NCBI RefSeq assembly: GCF_954871325.1
Contig: NC_088776.1
Span: forward strand, 56,585,301 to 56,649,300
Source of the DNA: Gordionus sp. m RMFG-2023
Taxonomy: Eukaryota; Nematomorpha; Gordioida; Chordodea; Parachordodidae
DNA length: 64,000 nt
Direction of reading: 5' to 3'
The notes beneath the pieces are model-generated. The model worked only from the letters and a program-made list of their open reading frames with translations, did no database searches and was not told the DNA's origin. Below are positions 53,801 to 60,529 of the stretch, one piece after another. The position numbers were made by a program, and so were the translations under genes. The stretch's first letter is position 1; each line of letters starts with the position of its first letter.

Positions 53801-55701
53801 TTTAAAATAATTGGTTTTAAAATATACGACCCAACTCGGGTATTTAAAAAAAAATTTTTAGGCTCCTCCCGAGTATATTTTAAAAAAAATTAAAATACGG
53901 TCCTGCCCGTTTACTCGCGCATAGGGCCGAGCATGCAGGTCTCTTGTGTTTATATATTGATTAAGGGGCTGAGCCGTTTCTGAGAATCATTTGCTTCTAT
54001 ATTTTACCAAGATTTGTACCAAAAAATTTCCCCAAGGGACTTTAATTATTAAATGGTGGTTAAAATAAAGATAATGCTAACAGGATTTCAAACCCAAAAA
54101 TATTTTAACTTTTTTAAAAAAAAAAATCACATGGCCCTTTGGCTTCGCATAGAAATCAAAAATGCGCATGGTATTTTCGCAAATTTCTGTAAACAATATA
54201 AACAGGCGTAGGTGTCATAACTAACATTATCTTATTTATTAAGCGCATCAATAAATAAAGCCGTTCAAAAAAATGATAAGCCCCTCCACTCTTTTAGACT
54301 GTGACCTTAAAACTTTAAAAGAAAAAAGGAAATAAGCTATTATTTTTAATGTAAAAAAATAAAATAGTGGTCTAAATCATTTCTTTTTTTCGAAAGTAAA
54401 ATTAATTATTATTTTTTTAAAGTTGGAGAAATTAATAAAAAAGAAAATTAATTTTAGCTTAAAGTTTATATCAGTTGTATGTATTTTTTTTAAGAAAAAT
54501 GGTGAGTAAATAATAAATTTTTTTTTTTTATATAAATTATAATAAAAAAAATGGACAGTTATGTTTATTCAAAATAGGAAGTTATTGAAATAATTAGGTA
54601 GGAATTACAAAAAACAAAATTTACAAAACTTTTAAAAAGAAGATTCTGTACATGTTACATAATTTTATAAAGTTACAAAAGTTTATAAAGTGTTATTTAA
54701 AAATATATTTAGGTCATAGCCTTAAGAAGAAAAAGGCTGCTTTCATAGTGGAGACGGATCCAATTTTTACATCCGTTCCGTCAAAAGTCAATCTCATTAA
54801 AAATGATATATATATGTTCATAGTGCGTCCGTTCAGATACCTTTCTTCTTAAAAACGGATCTGGAAAATTTTGAAGTCAAAACATTTTGACTTTTTGATC
54901 CGGCAAATCTTATAGAGCGTTATAACGTTACTTATAATTTTTTTATAGTCTATGAACATATATATCATTTTTAATGAGATTGACTTTTGACGGAACGGAT
55001 GTAAAAATCGGATCCGTCTCCACTATGAAAGCAGCCTAAGGGCTATTAAACAGGCGTGACATAAAAAAAATTCTTATATTTTATCAAGTTAGCATCTCAG
55101 AAAAAGGCATTTTGTAAAGTGACTGTTTCTGAAAAAGGGCACCCACCTATCTCCACTAATGTTGTTAAACGGCTCGATTTAAGCCAATTTTTAAAAACGG
55201 CGAACTCGATATTTTAGCCAGAAAAATATTGTATAACCCTAGAGATTTGGTTAATAGATGTTCAAACCTTTTTGCCACCTATGAGCAGAATATTAAGGCT
55301 TGCATAATATTGAGTTAGCCGTTTTTAAAAATCTGCTCAAAAGCATTTACCTTCGAAGGTAATTGAAAGAAATACTGTGATTTCCGGTAATCCTTGTGGA
55401 ATAAAATTATAAGATTTTTTTTTAATTTAATAGAATTATAATATATTTTGTTTTTAAATTATTTTTTTAGGATTTAGACAAATTGAACAAGATTATAAAA
55501 CAAAATCACCAAAAGTTATTCACCACTAATAATTTGGGCAGCCCAAACTCCACCTCTGCGAAGACTGATACAAATAATGATATAAATAAGGAGCCGAACC
55601 TTATAAAAAGGTTGAAATTGGATTTGTTATGCAATAATGGCAACCCATCTAACTCCGCATCACCGGGAAATTTTTCTGCCAAAAGAGGCCTTCAATTTTG
55701 A
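29730..55701 (+). CDS. Retinoblastoma-family pocket protein (p107/p130/Rb-like), 20 exons
   Basis: Pocket proteins bind E2F-DP transcription factors in the nucleus and repress cell-cycle genes; cyclin-CDK phosphorylation releases E2F. Twenty plus-strand exons, listed separately, read in order along the whole family. N-terminal cyclin-like region, about residues 20-340 ([34 protein letters not shown]). Pocket A, about 435-738 ([38 protein letters not shown]). Short spacer, about 740-805. Pocket B, about 806-1000 ([30 protein letters not shown]). C-terminal region with YVSPLK and QSPSK. The residues that line the LxCxE cleft in human Rb (Tyr and Lys of YxxxK in helix B, Tyr-Asn of FYN) are present. 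Total about 1,165 codons, close to p130. All junction phases agree except exon 3/exon 4. The B-pocket insertion ending RGDIITFYN is p107/p130-like; the short spacer is Rb-like, so I do not assign a paralogue. Very large introns carry transposons. Confidence 0.96.
30154..30296 (+). CDS. Pocket protein exon 2
   Basis: Acceptor ttaaag|GGA, donor AA|gtaatt. It encodes [20 protein letters not shown] and [13 protein letters not shown], the counterparts of p107 GEVTHWLACSLYVACRKS and GNCVSLTRILR. It ends two bases into a codon, completed as Asn by the first base of exon 3. Confidence 0.93.
30460..30580 (+). mobile_element. Partial MITE of the GTTAAACGGCT family, intron 2
   Basis: Core text GGCAGAAAGGTTTGGACATC and GAGGATTACATAATATTATT matches the family core, but the ends are not recognisable. 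Confidence 0.4.
32342..32665 (+). CDS. Pocket protein exon 3
   Basis: Acceptor tttaag|C, donor AG|gtaagt. [11 protein letters not shown] and [14 protein letters not shown] match p107 LIQFFSKMKKW and FRERIERLERNFEV. About 60 weakly conserved, acidic and Asn-rich residues follow, then the donor in phase 2, which does not fit exon 4 directly (see findings). Confidence 0.93.
33302..33476. repeat. GC-block repeat, intron 3
   Basis: GCAGACCCGACATGGG, oligo-T and CGGGCTGGGCCTTGCAAATG text, related in inverse orientation to the MITE at 10,278-10,594. Confidence 0.55.
34467..38492 (+). mobile_element. 4.0-kb hAT transposon with complete ends, intron 3
   Basis: Terminal repeats TAGACCTGTG and CACAGGTCTA with an exact 8-bp target duplication ATAATGAT (34,459-34,466 and 38,493-38,500). 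A BED-type finger lies at 34,830-34,975 ([19 protein letters not shown]). A degraded transposase spans 36.6-38.1 kb: [16 protein letters not shown] (36,920), [20 protein letters not shown] (37,380), [13 protein letters not shown] text (37,650) and a decayed C-terminal dimerisation region ([13 protein letters not shown], 38,000). Many stops, so inactive. It carries a nested MITE. Confidence 0.9.
35112..35913. mobile_element. 0.8-kb hAT-like MITE nested in the larger hAT
   Basis: Ends CAGAGTTGTTAACGCTCC and the inverted CTCCTTAACAACTCTG, flanked by TTAATAAT and ATAATAAT (7 of 8 equal). Subterminal blocks of GGAGCG/CGCTCC repeats are unusually GC-rich; the centre is AT-rich without coding. Confidence 0.85.
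38763..38945 (+). CDS. Pocket protein exon 4
   Basis: Encodes KEIFEF then [18 protein letters not shown], nearly identical to p107 [18 protein letters not shown]. Donor ACAG|gttttt leaves one base, matching exon 5. The 5' edge is uncertain: an in-frame stop at 38,747-38,749 limits it, and the nearest acceptor is gaaaag|GA at 38,762. Confidence 0.88.
39402..39583 (+). mobile_element. MITE of the GTTAAACGGCT family, intron 4
   Basis: Ends TATTGTTAAACGGCTAAATC and ATCGAGCCGTTTAACAACAC, core ATATGTCCAAACCTTTCTAC. One of the better preserved copies. Confidence 0.75.
39626..39759 (+). CDS. Pocket protein exon 5
   Basis: Acceptor gacaag|AT completes an Asp codon with exon 4; donor AAT|gtaaat. Encodes [20 protein letters not shown] and [10 protein letters not shown], corresponding to the p107 stretch IAVLCELHDGLLVEAKGIKEHYFKPYISKL. 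Confidence 0.88.
40273..40343 (+). CDS. Pocket protein exon 6
   Basis: Acceptor acacaag|CCT, donor TG|gtaaaa. A 71-nt exon ([20 protein letters not shown]), weakly conserved, at the position of p107 LLDLSSFTDNSKAVN. Its phases fit both neighbours; the split Trp codon is completed by exon 7. Confidence 0.82.
40727..41006 (+). CDS. Pocket protein exon 7
   Basis: Acceptor gctgtag|G, donor AAG|gtaata. LNKLYEEIF and [11 protein letters not shown] match p107 KEYEEYVLTVGDFDERIFLGA, a hallmark of the p107/p130 N-terminal region. A long hydrophilic linker follows, rich in Asn, Asp and Lys, leading to pocket A. Confidence 0.93.
41096..41214 (+). mobile_element. Partial MITE of the GTTAAACGGCT family, intron 7
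   Basis: Core AATAGATGCCCAAGGATTTC and the right end TTTTAACAACACTA remain; the left end is missing. Confidence 0.5.
41469..41733 (+). CDS. Pocket protein exon 8 (start of pocket A)
   Basis: Acceptor atatag|ACC, donor GAAG|gtattg. [12 protein letters not shown] corresponds to p107 APSTPLTGRRYL, including the TP site before pocket [16 protein letters not shown] aligns with the helix SVSRLQSIVAGLKNAPS. Confidence 0.93.
42061..42136 (+). CDS. Pocket protein exon 9
   Basis: A 76-nt exon; acceptor tttaag|AA completes a Glu codon, and donor AG|gttcat leaves a split Arg. Encodes an acidic stretch ending DDNDLLVIL, equivalent to p107 SDQLINIF. Confidence 0.88.
42764..42863 (+). CDS. Pocket protein exon 10
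   Basis: Acceptor caacag|G, donor ACG|gtaaaa. [20 protein letters not shown] is a pocket A helix, equivalent to p107 SCVRNPVENIMKILKGIGET, followed by FVKNY for FCQHY. Confidence 0.92.
43097..43296 (+). mobile_element. MITE of the GTTAAACGGCT family, intron 10
   Basis: Left AAACTGCTCGATTTAGCC and right GGGTCGTTTAAAAATACTA ends around a diverged core with TGGACATTTTGCTCCCATA. Confidence 0.6.
43566..43703 (+). CDS. Pocket protein exon 11
   Basis: Acceptor gatag|CCA, donor ACG|gtttat, both phase 0. Encodes [20 protein letters not shown], the pocket A helix equivalent to p107 RLKLAEILYYKILETVM. Confidence 0.9.
43892..44077 (+). mobile_element. MITE of the GTTAAACGGCT family, intron 11
   Basis: Left AATGTTGTTAAAAAGCTCGA, core TTGCAGAAAGGTTTGAACC, right GCTTTATAACAATACTA. 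Confidence 0.65.
44527..44766 (+). CDS. Pocket protein exon 12
   Basis: Acceptor atttag|ACT, donor AAG|gtttga. [39 protein letters not shown] and REMVKHLNK correspond to p107 LLEQDIFHRSLMACCLEIVL, PFYFYKVIEVVIRSEEGLS and RDMVKHLNS. Noticeably richer in G+C than the surrounding introns. Confidence 0.95.
45260..45352 (+). CDS. Pocket protein exon 13 (end of pocket A)
   Basis: Acceptor aataag|ATT, donor GAA|gtatta. [20 protein letters not shown] is the last conserved pocket A helix (p107 IEEQILESLAWSHDSALWEAL). It ends NPVPWCKE, aligning with VPTCEE. Confidence 0.94.
45838..46013 (+). mobile_element. MITE of the GTTAAACGGCT family, intron 13
   Basis: Left TGACGTTAAAAGGCTAACCC, core AATAGATGGCAGAAAGGTTT, right AGAGCAGTTTAACAGTGCTA. 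Confidence 0.65.
47099..47236 (+). CDS. Possible extra spacer exon of the pocket protein
   Basis: A phase 0 to phase 0 open segment between aaaaag|AGT and CAG|gtccct, in the intron before exon 14, encodes a basic start ([14 protein letters not shown]), a hydrophobic stretch, then [10 protein letters not shown]. It could lengthen the short spacer, but exon 13 joins exon 14 well without it and no similarity to p107 spacers is clear. Confidence 0.22.
47311..47532 (+). CDS. Pocket protein exon 14 (spacer and start of pocket B)
   Basis: Acceptor aaaaaag|GTC, donor AAA|gttttt. About 65 residues of Pro-, Ser- and Thr-rich spacer ([17 protein letters not shown]), then [10 protein letters not shown], the start of pocket B (p107 TGSLALFYRK). 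No p107/p130-style cyclin-binding KRRLF motif is seen. The spacer is much shorter than the roughly 200 residues in human p107. Confidence 0.92.
48086..48337 (+). CDS. Pocket protein exon 15 (pocket B)
   Basis: Acceptor ataag|GTT, donor AAA|gtaagc. [18 protein letters not shown], then [10 protein letters not shown] and [17 protein letters not shown], match p107 VYHLASVRLRDLCLKLDV, IWTCFEFTLV and DRHLDQLLLCAFYIMAK. The Tyr and Lys of YVMSK are LxCxE-cleft positions (Tyr709 and Lys713 in human Rb). Confidence 0.96.
48836..49497 (-). mobile_element. Internally deleted hAT, intron 15
   Basis: Ends CAGGGTTGTATATTTTACTG and the inverted AGACTTGCTAACCCTG. The minus strand retains a decayed C-terminal transposase piece ([32 protein letters not shown]) comparable with the hAT dimerisation region (SERLFSKAG..LT.RR). 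No clear target duplication. Confidence 0.65.
49770..49875. repeat. ACGAACG/CGTTCG-rich inverted repeat patch, intron 15
   Basis: Repeated AACGAAC, CGTTCGTC, CACGAACGCG and AACGCGTTCG motifs on both strands suggest the terminus of a small transposon. A similar patch (AACGTGAACGC, CGTACGCGTTCG) lies at 38,660-38,720. Confidence 0.4.
50210..50760 (+). mobile_element. Retroelement remnant, polyprotein C-terminal domain, copy 2, intron 15
   Basis: Plus-strand text [40 protein letters not shown] and [18 protein letters not shown] is the same family as copies 1 and 3 and the best preserved of them. The ..RP.G....PW..GKSL.WD.. motif is characteristic. Broken, with several interruptions. Confidence 0.6.
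51245..51316 (+). CDS. Pocket protein exon 16
   Basis: A 72-nt phase-0 exon; acceptor ttatag|GTG, donor AAT|gtaaac. [19 protein letters not shown] corresponds to p107 RTFQEIMKSYRNQPQANSH. Confidence 0.95.
51712..51897 (+). CDS. Pocket protein exon 17
   Basis: Acceptor acccag|GTC, donor TCG|gttagt. VYRSVLI starts the exon and [10 protein letters not shown] ends it. The roughly 45 residues between are the pocket B insertion typical of p107/p130, here Ser-, Pro-, Asp- and Asn-rich. The Tyr-Asn of FYN are the LxCxE-cleft pair. Confidence 0.94.
52077..52136 (+). CDS. Pocket protein exon 18
   Basis: Acceptor atgaag|GTA, likely donor ATA|gtacaa. [20 protein letters not shown] corresponds to p107 IYVGRVKSFALKYDLAN. 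The donor is weak but keeps phase 0 with exon 19; the open frame otherwise reaches a stop shortly after. Confidence 0.85.
52462..52722 (+). CDS. Pocket protein exon 19
   Basis: Acceptor ccataag|AAA, donor AAG|gttata. Contains candidate CDK sites (SPLP, TPLS, VSPLK, QSPS). [19 protein letters not shown] and [11 protein letters not shown] match the family motifs HSIYISPHK and LLYKFNGSPSK; YVSPLK also resembles Rb IYISPLK. Confidence 0.94.
53770..53945. repeat. GC-block repeat, intron 19
   Basis: TTTTTATAGCTAGTAATGAC, CCCAACTCGGGTATTT and CGAGCATGCAGGTCTCT text, same orientation and family as the MITE at 10,278-10,594. Confidence 0.6.
54735..55036. mobile_element. 302-bp MITE with near-perfect ~88-bp inverted repeats, intron 19
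   Basis: The left arm starts GGCTGCTTTCATAGTGGAGA and the right arm is its reverse complement over about 88 bases, with hardly any mismatches. The unpaired centre is about 120 bases. Little decay implies recent insertion. Target duplication not clear (AAG or TAAG nearby), so the superfamily is not assigned. The transcript would fold into a long hairpin. Confidence 0.8.
55158..55347 (+). mobile_element. MITE of the GTTAAACGGCT family, intron 19
   Basis: Left GTTGTTAAACGGCTCGATTT then TTTTTAAAAACGGCGAACTC; core AATAGATGTTCAAACCTTTT; the right end is degraded after GTTAGCCGTTTTTAAAAATC. Confidence 0.7.
55471..55701 (+). CDS. Pocket protein exon 20 (C-terminus, stop)
   Basis: Acceptor tttttag|[20 protein letters not shown] matches p107 SLKDINNMIRQGEQ. 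A basic, Asn- and Ser-rich tail follows ([18 protein letters not shown]), ending at TGA 55,699. The basic tail is a plausible nuclear-localisation segment by analogy, not shown. Confidence 0.93.
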   Translation, partial: DLDKLNKIIKQNHQKLFTTNNLGSPNSTSAKTDTNNDINKEPNLIKRLKLDLLCNNGNPSNSASPGNFSAKRGLQF

Positions 55702-55954
55702 ACAATACTGGGGATAGAATATTTTGCCTTTTTTTATTTTATTTTTGAGGATTTACAAAGAAAAAGTCTTCTATAAACAAATTCATTTGCATATTTTTTT
55801 TATATATAAATACAATTATTTCATATATATTGTAAATATTGAATTATATATATCCGACAATATTGTATTCAAAAAAAAAGAATAATTCGGTTTTCCTTGT
55901 TAACTTATTATTTTATTTATATTTATTCTCTGTATAATATTGATTTATTTTTTT

Positions 55955-55960
55955 AATAAA
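55955..55960 (+). terminator. Candidate polyadenylation signal for the pocket protein gene
   Basis: The first AATAAA noticed beyond the stop codon lies about 250 bases downstream. In DNA this AT-rich such hexamers are common, so the call is weak. Confidence 0.35.
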
Positions 55961-55999
55961 ATAAATAATATTATTTTTTTTACAATGATTATAGCCTAT

Positions 56000-58025
56000 T
56001 TTTAAATTACCATAAAGCAATGTAAAGTTTTCAAATGGCATTTAGGTTGAGGCAGAAATTGGGGGGGGGGCTCTATGCCCATTGAATAATTGGTGGGGGA
56101 AATTGAGAGATAAGCATTTAAGTTTGGATAGCAATCGTGCCTCTGGAATAAAAAATAGAAATATACAACATGAACCTCGTGGGTTCTTTATTCAATAAAA
56201 TAAAATTAAACTTAATTATTTAAGTTCTTCCTCAGCCAAATAGATCTGCACTCAAATGATAGCATGGAATTTTCTGTGAACAATTTTCATGCGCTAAATT
56301 ATTGATGGGTCAAATAGACATGCGCCGAAATTGCCAGACAGATTAAAATCTATAATTGTGAATTATTTATCTCAGCCACAGAAGATACAACTAAGAGAAA
56401 AATTTAACGACTAAGCCTTCCCACCCCCTTCTCCGTGATCTAGTCGGTAGAAGATTTGATGTTTAAAATATGAACAATTGAAGCAAATTCAAGTACACTA
56501 ATGCAAGATTTAGCAGTATTAGTAAAGCAATATAAAAAAAGCCGTTAAATCTGGCCGAATGATTGTTTTTAGAATGCGTATTGAGCATGGGGATCACGTG
56601 ACTATTCCCATCACTTTGGTAACTGGTAACATGCGACCCTGGTTTACAAATTGTTCGTCTACTAAAAAAAAAATTTGAAGGAAAAGGGGCAGAAATTTAC
56701 CACGTTATGAGCTTTGAAATATATATTGGGGGCCTCAGGCCTGGCCTGTATAATGTTTTGTCCAAGGTACCTTGCTGGGTTTAAAAGTCGTAGCTGAACT
56801 CTTGGAAGCTGCACGGAATTCTACTTCGTAAGAAAATGGGTGTTTTAATAGATTACGATAAAAATTCTCTCTTTATGATACGGTTTAGCGTAGATATTAA
56901 CGGAATCAATTTAATTTGCGCGTTCAAAGATTATTGATGGAAAATAACGTTCATACTATCTTCTTTTTTTTAAAAAAAAAGCTATGTATTAAACTTCCAA
57001 GCTAGGCCCATGGTCCTTTCCTATTCAATTTAAAACACAATTCCTAACTTAATTACTATTGACTGGGAATCCTTTTGCTAACTAAAAGAAATAATAACAT
57101 TTAGTAAAACTGAATATTCATACCTCTCCAGAAACTCCACTAATACAACTGTACAGTTACAGAATTTTTTTCATTTGATATTCCTCTCCCTCCGATAAAA
57201 TTAAAGTAGCCTTGTTTCGTTTGAATTCCATAAATTCTCAGACAACAAATTTAATTAGTAATATTTTGGCATCGTAACTAATTACTTATTTAGTAGAAAG
57301 AAAAAAGGAAGTTTTTTTTCTGGAAACGCGATTAGCTCATATGGTTACACAAACAAGAAACAATATAGTAGCATAAACCAATTTAAAAATTTTTTTTTAA
57401 ATTGAAACCAATTCTAACAAAAGCGCAATAATTTATATTAAGTATGTCTCGTGATTCCCAGAATGAAGTGACTTAAAGAGGAGGATTTTATCATTATCAC
57501 ATTTCACGGCCGTACAAGATTGACTGGTGTCGTTAAGGAGAGATTATTCGTTTTACTTTTATTTATATTGTATTGAAATTATAGTTATAATATTTGGCGT
57601 TTTTAGGTAAAATTATATTTTGATTTAGCCCTTTTTAAAAATCTTCAAAATTAAGCTGTTGTAGAACATTACATTCTTCCATAAACATTGTAAATATATT
57701 ATTTGAAATTATTAACTTTTGGAGAATAAAAATAAATAAAATACACTTAATTATTCGCGAATGTTAGTTGGTATTATTAAAAATAGAATATAGATACATT
57801 TATGACATTGATACAATGATAAAGAGTAAATAAAAATTATATAAATATTGGATCGGTTTTTTTAGTAATATCAGATCGGTGAAAAATTTGTGTCTACACA
57901 GCCCTAGATTATATAACCCGTCTGTTTTCAATTTGTTCAAAATTATTACGCATTTTTAAAACATAAGTTTAAATATACTATTTCTATAGAACATTCTTTC
58001 TATAAATATATATACATTATTTATA
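56000..58025. other. Intergenic DNA between the pocket protein and cysteine-rich peptide genes
   Basis: Some stretches (56,400-56,830) are less AT-rich and show short open texts (MRIEHGDHVTIPITLVTGN; GLKVVAELLEAARNSTS), perhaps old retroelement debris. No gene or element boundary could be supported. Confidence 0.35.
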
Positions 58026-59645
58026 ATGAAATATTCATGTCAACTTATCTGCCTTTTCATAGTTATTCTAATGAATGAGATATGTCACTTAGATGCCAGT
58101 GTTAATTTGGAATCGGAAATGGAAGAATATAATTTATATCATCCAAGGGATCTCGCGAGACAAAATAAGTAAGAAGAAAAAATAACGCGAATTATATAAT
58201 TATTCATATAAGATAATCAGGTATATAAATATGATAACCTTATTGGTGATATATTTAAGGGGACGTAGTAAGCTCCAGAAGTAAATCTCTAGTTGTTTAA
58301 AGTTACTTTTAAAAATTAAATAATTACGGTTACAAATCCTTCAGAGTTAATTAAAGGTTACAAGTTATATTTTGTTAAAGTAATTAAGTTACATGGAAAT
58401 TTACCTTAATTTATTTTTTTGTAAACTTTTATTTGATTTTAAAATTATTTTCATTAGTATCGACCTGATCGTTTTTCTCAAAATAATAAGCTTTCAGCTG
58501 GAGCGCATAATGTAAATAATAATAAACGGTAACTTAAAATTCGGGAAATTGATTGATATGTTATTAATGTTTAAAATTTTAAAAAATAATTAGTTATAGT
58601 TATTTTGTCGTTACATCTCAAAAAAATGTAACTTTTGGTTTTGATGGTAAAAATCAACGTTCCGAAGGCAAGAGGAGATAGTATTTTAAACATCTCCGGT
58701 TTGTCGTGAGGTTTCATACATAAACACATGAGGAAATGTATAACATGCTTGGGATAAACATGTAATCAAGGTGAAAATGAAAAAATAATCGGTACCATGC
58801 GTATAGAAAGATTGTAGACGATTGAATTTAGTATTTTATTATATAAAAGTGCAATAAGGCAGTATAAATGCGAAAGCCAAAAGATGCAAAACATTGTGTT
58901 TAAAAAAATATGATTATAATCAAACTGTTTCAGTCGCTTAAAATTTCTTTTTCAGATTTGAAAGATTTCATAAATAATAAAAATTTAATGACAAAAAATA
59001 ATAATTTTTTCTAAAATATAAGTTTTTCAGAGAAAAGGCATTAAAAAGAAAATTTACAGTAAAACCAATGTATAGTTAACCCAAGGAAGGAGAATATTAA
59101 ATTAATAGTGAGGATATTATATTAATTTTTTTGAAAAAACTAATGCCACTCTAAATTCTCAAACAAAAAATTTTGTTTAATAAAAATTATATGCCATAAA
59201 AGTTATTTTTATTTCATGTATATTAAAATTTTAATTTACTCAATAATAATGAGTAAGTTATCTTCCTATAAAAAAATAACGAATTATTTAAAAATTATTG
59301 TTAGAAAAACAAGATGTTTCTCTTTTAAAAAATGTAACCTGGCCAAAGGCTTGTAAAAAGTGGGTCTATAGTCCTCCAGTAAAATATAGTGAGAAGGAAG
59401 CTACCCAAAAGTATTTTCCCCTTATAGAAAATCATGGTAGCAGTCCTTAGTTTAATCGATGCCATAAATTATAACTTGAATGTTTTCAATTTTGATGAAA
59501 TATCTAATGTTTTAATGTATTATTATATCCAAGAGAAATTGAGAAGAGAATTCAAAAGAGGTGTCTAGGTCATAATGGATTTTGTATGACTACACCTGAT
59601 TGTTGTGCAGGATGTAAATGCAATATGTTTCTCTGTATATGGTAA
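58026..59645 (+). CDS. Secreted cysteine-rich, knottin-like peptide precursor, two exons
   Basis: Exon 1 (58,026-58,168) starts with a typical signal peptide: hydrophobic core CQLICLFIVILM, likely cleavage near HLDA. An acidic propeptide follows (NLESEMEEY). The donor AA|gtaagaag splits a Lys codon. Exon 2 (59,534-59,645; acceptor tccaag|A) completes it in phase, continues EIEKRIQKR, then a 27-residue tail with spacing C-x6-C-x5-CC-x2-C-x-C-x4-C and a stop. Total 84 residues. Signal, acidic propeptide, dibasic cleavage site and C..C..CC spacing are the layout of inhibitor-cystine-knot precursors (venom, defence or signalling peptides). Seven cysteines are visible, an odd number. The 1,365-base intron was inferred from phase and the splice dinucleotides only. 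No exact family recognised. Confidence 0.6.
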
Positions 59646-59858
59646 AATATTATTTCTTAAATTTGATATTTCAAAATGGTTTTGACCAAACTGTAAATAC
59701 ATAGGTAAACTGCTAATGTCTAGGGTTAGTAAAAATGACTGAGTAAACTGCAATTGTTTAGGTAAAAAAAAAATTCTATATCCTCTATAAATTCAGTTGA
59801 AATTCATTTTCTTATGTTTTAAACAAGTTACGAAAATTAATTACTAGACATATTCGAA

Positions 59859-59864
59859 AATAAA
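59859..59864 (+). terminator. Candidate polyadenylation signal for the cysteine-rich peptide gene
   Basis: AATAAA about 215 bases after the stop codon. Weak evidence in AT-rich sequence. Confidence 0.25.
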
Positions 59865-60289
59865 TTAATTTAAATTAATAATAATTATTTTTTATTTAAT
59901 AGATTATTATATTGTATAAATCTTTTATTAAATAATATTCAAACCGCATGTTGGAGTTGATTGGTTTTAATTTAAAACTTTATTTAAATATGTAAAATTG
60001 CTAATATATATTATTCTAAAATTTAAACTATAAAAGTTAAAGTATACAATATATTCATTCGCCGGTAAATTGTGAATATTACAATATACAATTATGCCAT
60101 ATGATATTGAATAGTACAAAGTGAACATTTAATTACGATTTATATTATTATTATTATTTGAACTTGATATATTTAAAAGTTTTATAATAAATTCTTTATA
60201 CAAATTTATATGATACGTCTTTCGTTAGAATCGTATTTATATTAATATTTTGGCAACAATAAAAAATATTCATTCATTTTACCTTTTTT

Positions 60290-60520
60290 TAGGTTAATGA
60301 TATTTACACAAAGAAAATACCGAGCGAATCGTGATTTTACAATTTTTATTTGATACATACTACTAAAAAAAATATGATCATTGCTAGGATTCGAACCCAC
60401 AACTATCGGATTGGATCTCTTGCCCATTAGGCCACTGACGCTTTCCAAAAATGACTATTTTTCAAATATATATTATAAATATATTCGGTAGTGCCTATCC
60501 AAATGAAAAATAAACAAAAT
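60290..60520 (-). repeat. tRNA-derived interspersed repeat, copy 2
   Basis: The minus strand carries a tRNA-like A box TGGCCTAATGG (complement of 60,424-60,434) and B box GGTTCGAATCC (complement of 60,387-60,397), better kept than in copy 1. The acceptor arms do not pair well, so it is not a working tRNA gene. Flank text CCAAAAATGACTATTTTTC resembles TCAAAATGACGATTTTTTA beside copy 1. Confidence 0.65.
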
Positions 60521-60529
60521 ACAAATTTG

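Noticed and set aside
54652-54852. 66-codon plus-strand frame
   Set aside because: It runs through one arm of the inverted-repeat MITE and has no coding character of its own.
60380-60446. Functional tRNA gene on the minus strand
   Set aside because: A and B boxes are good, but acceptor and anticodon stems do not pair well and similar flanks occur at 11.1 kb, so it is an interspersed repeat.
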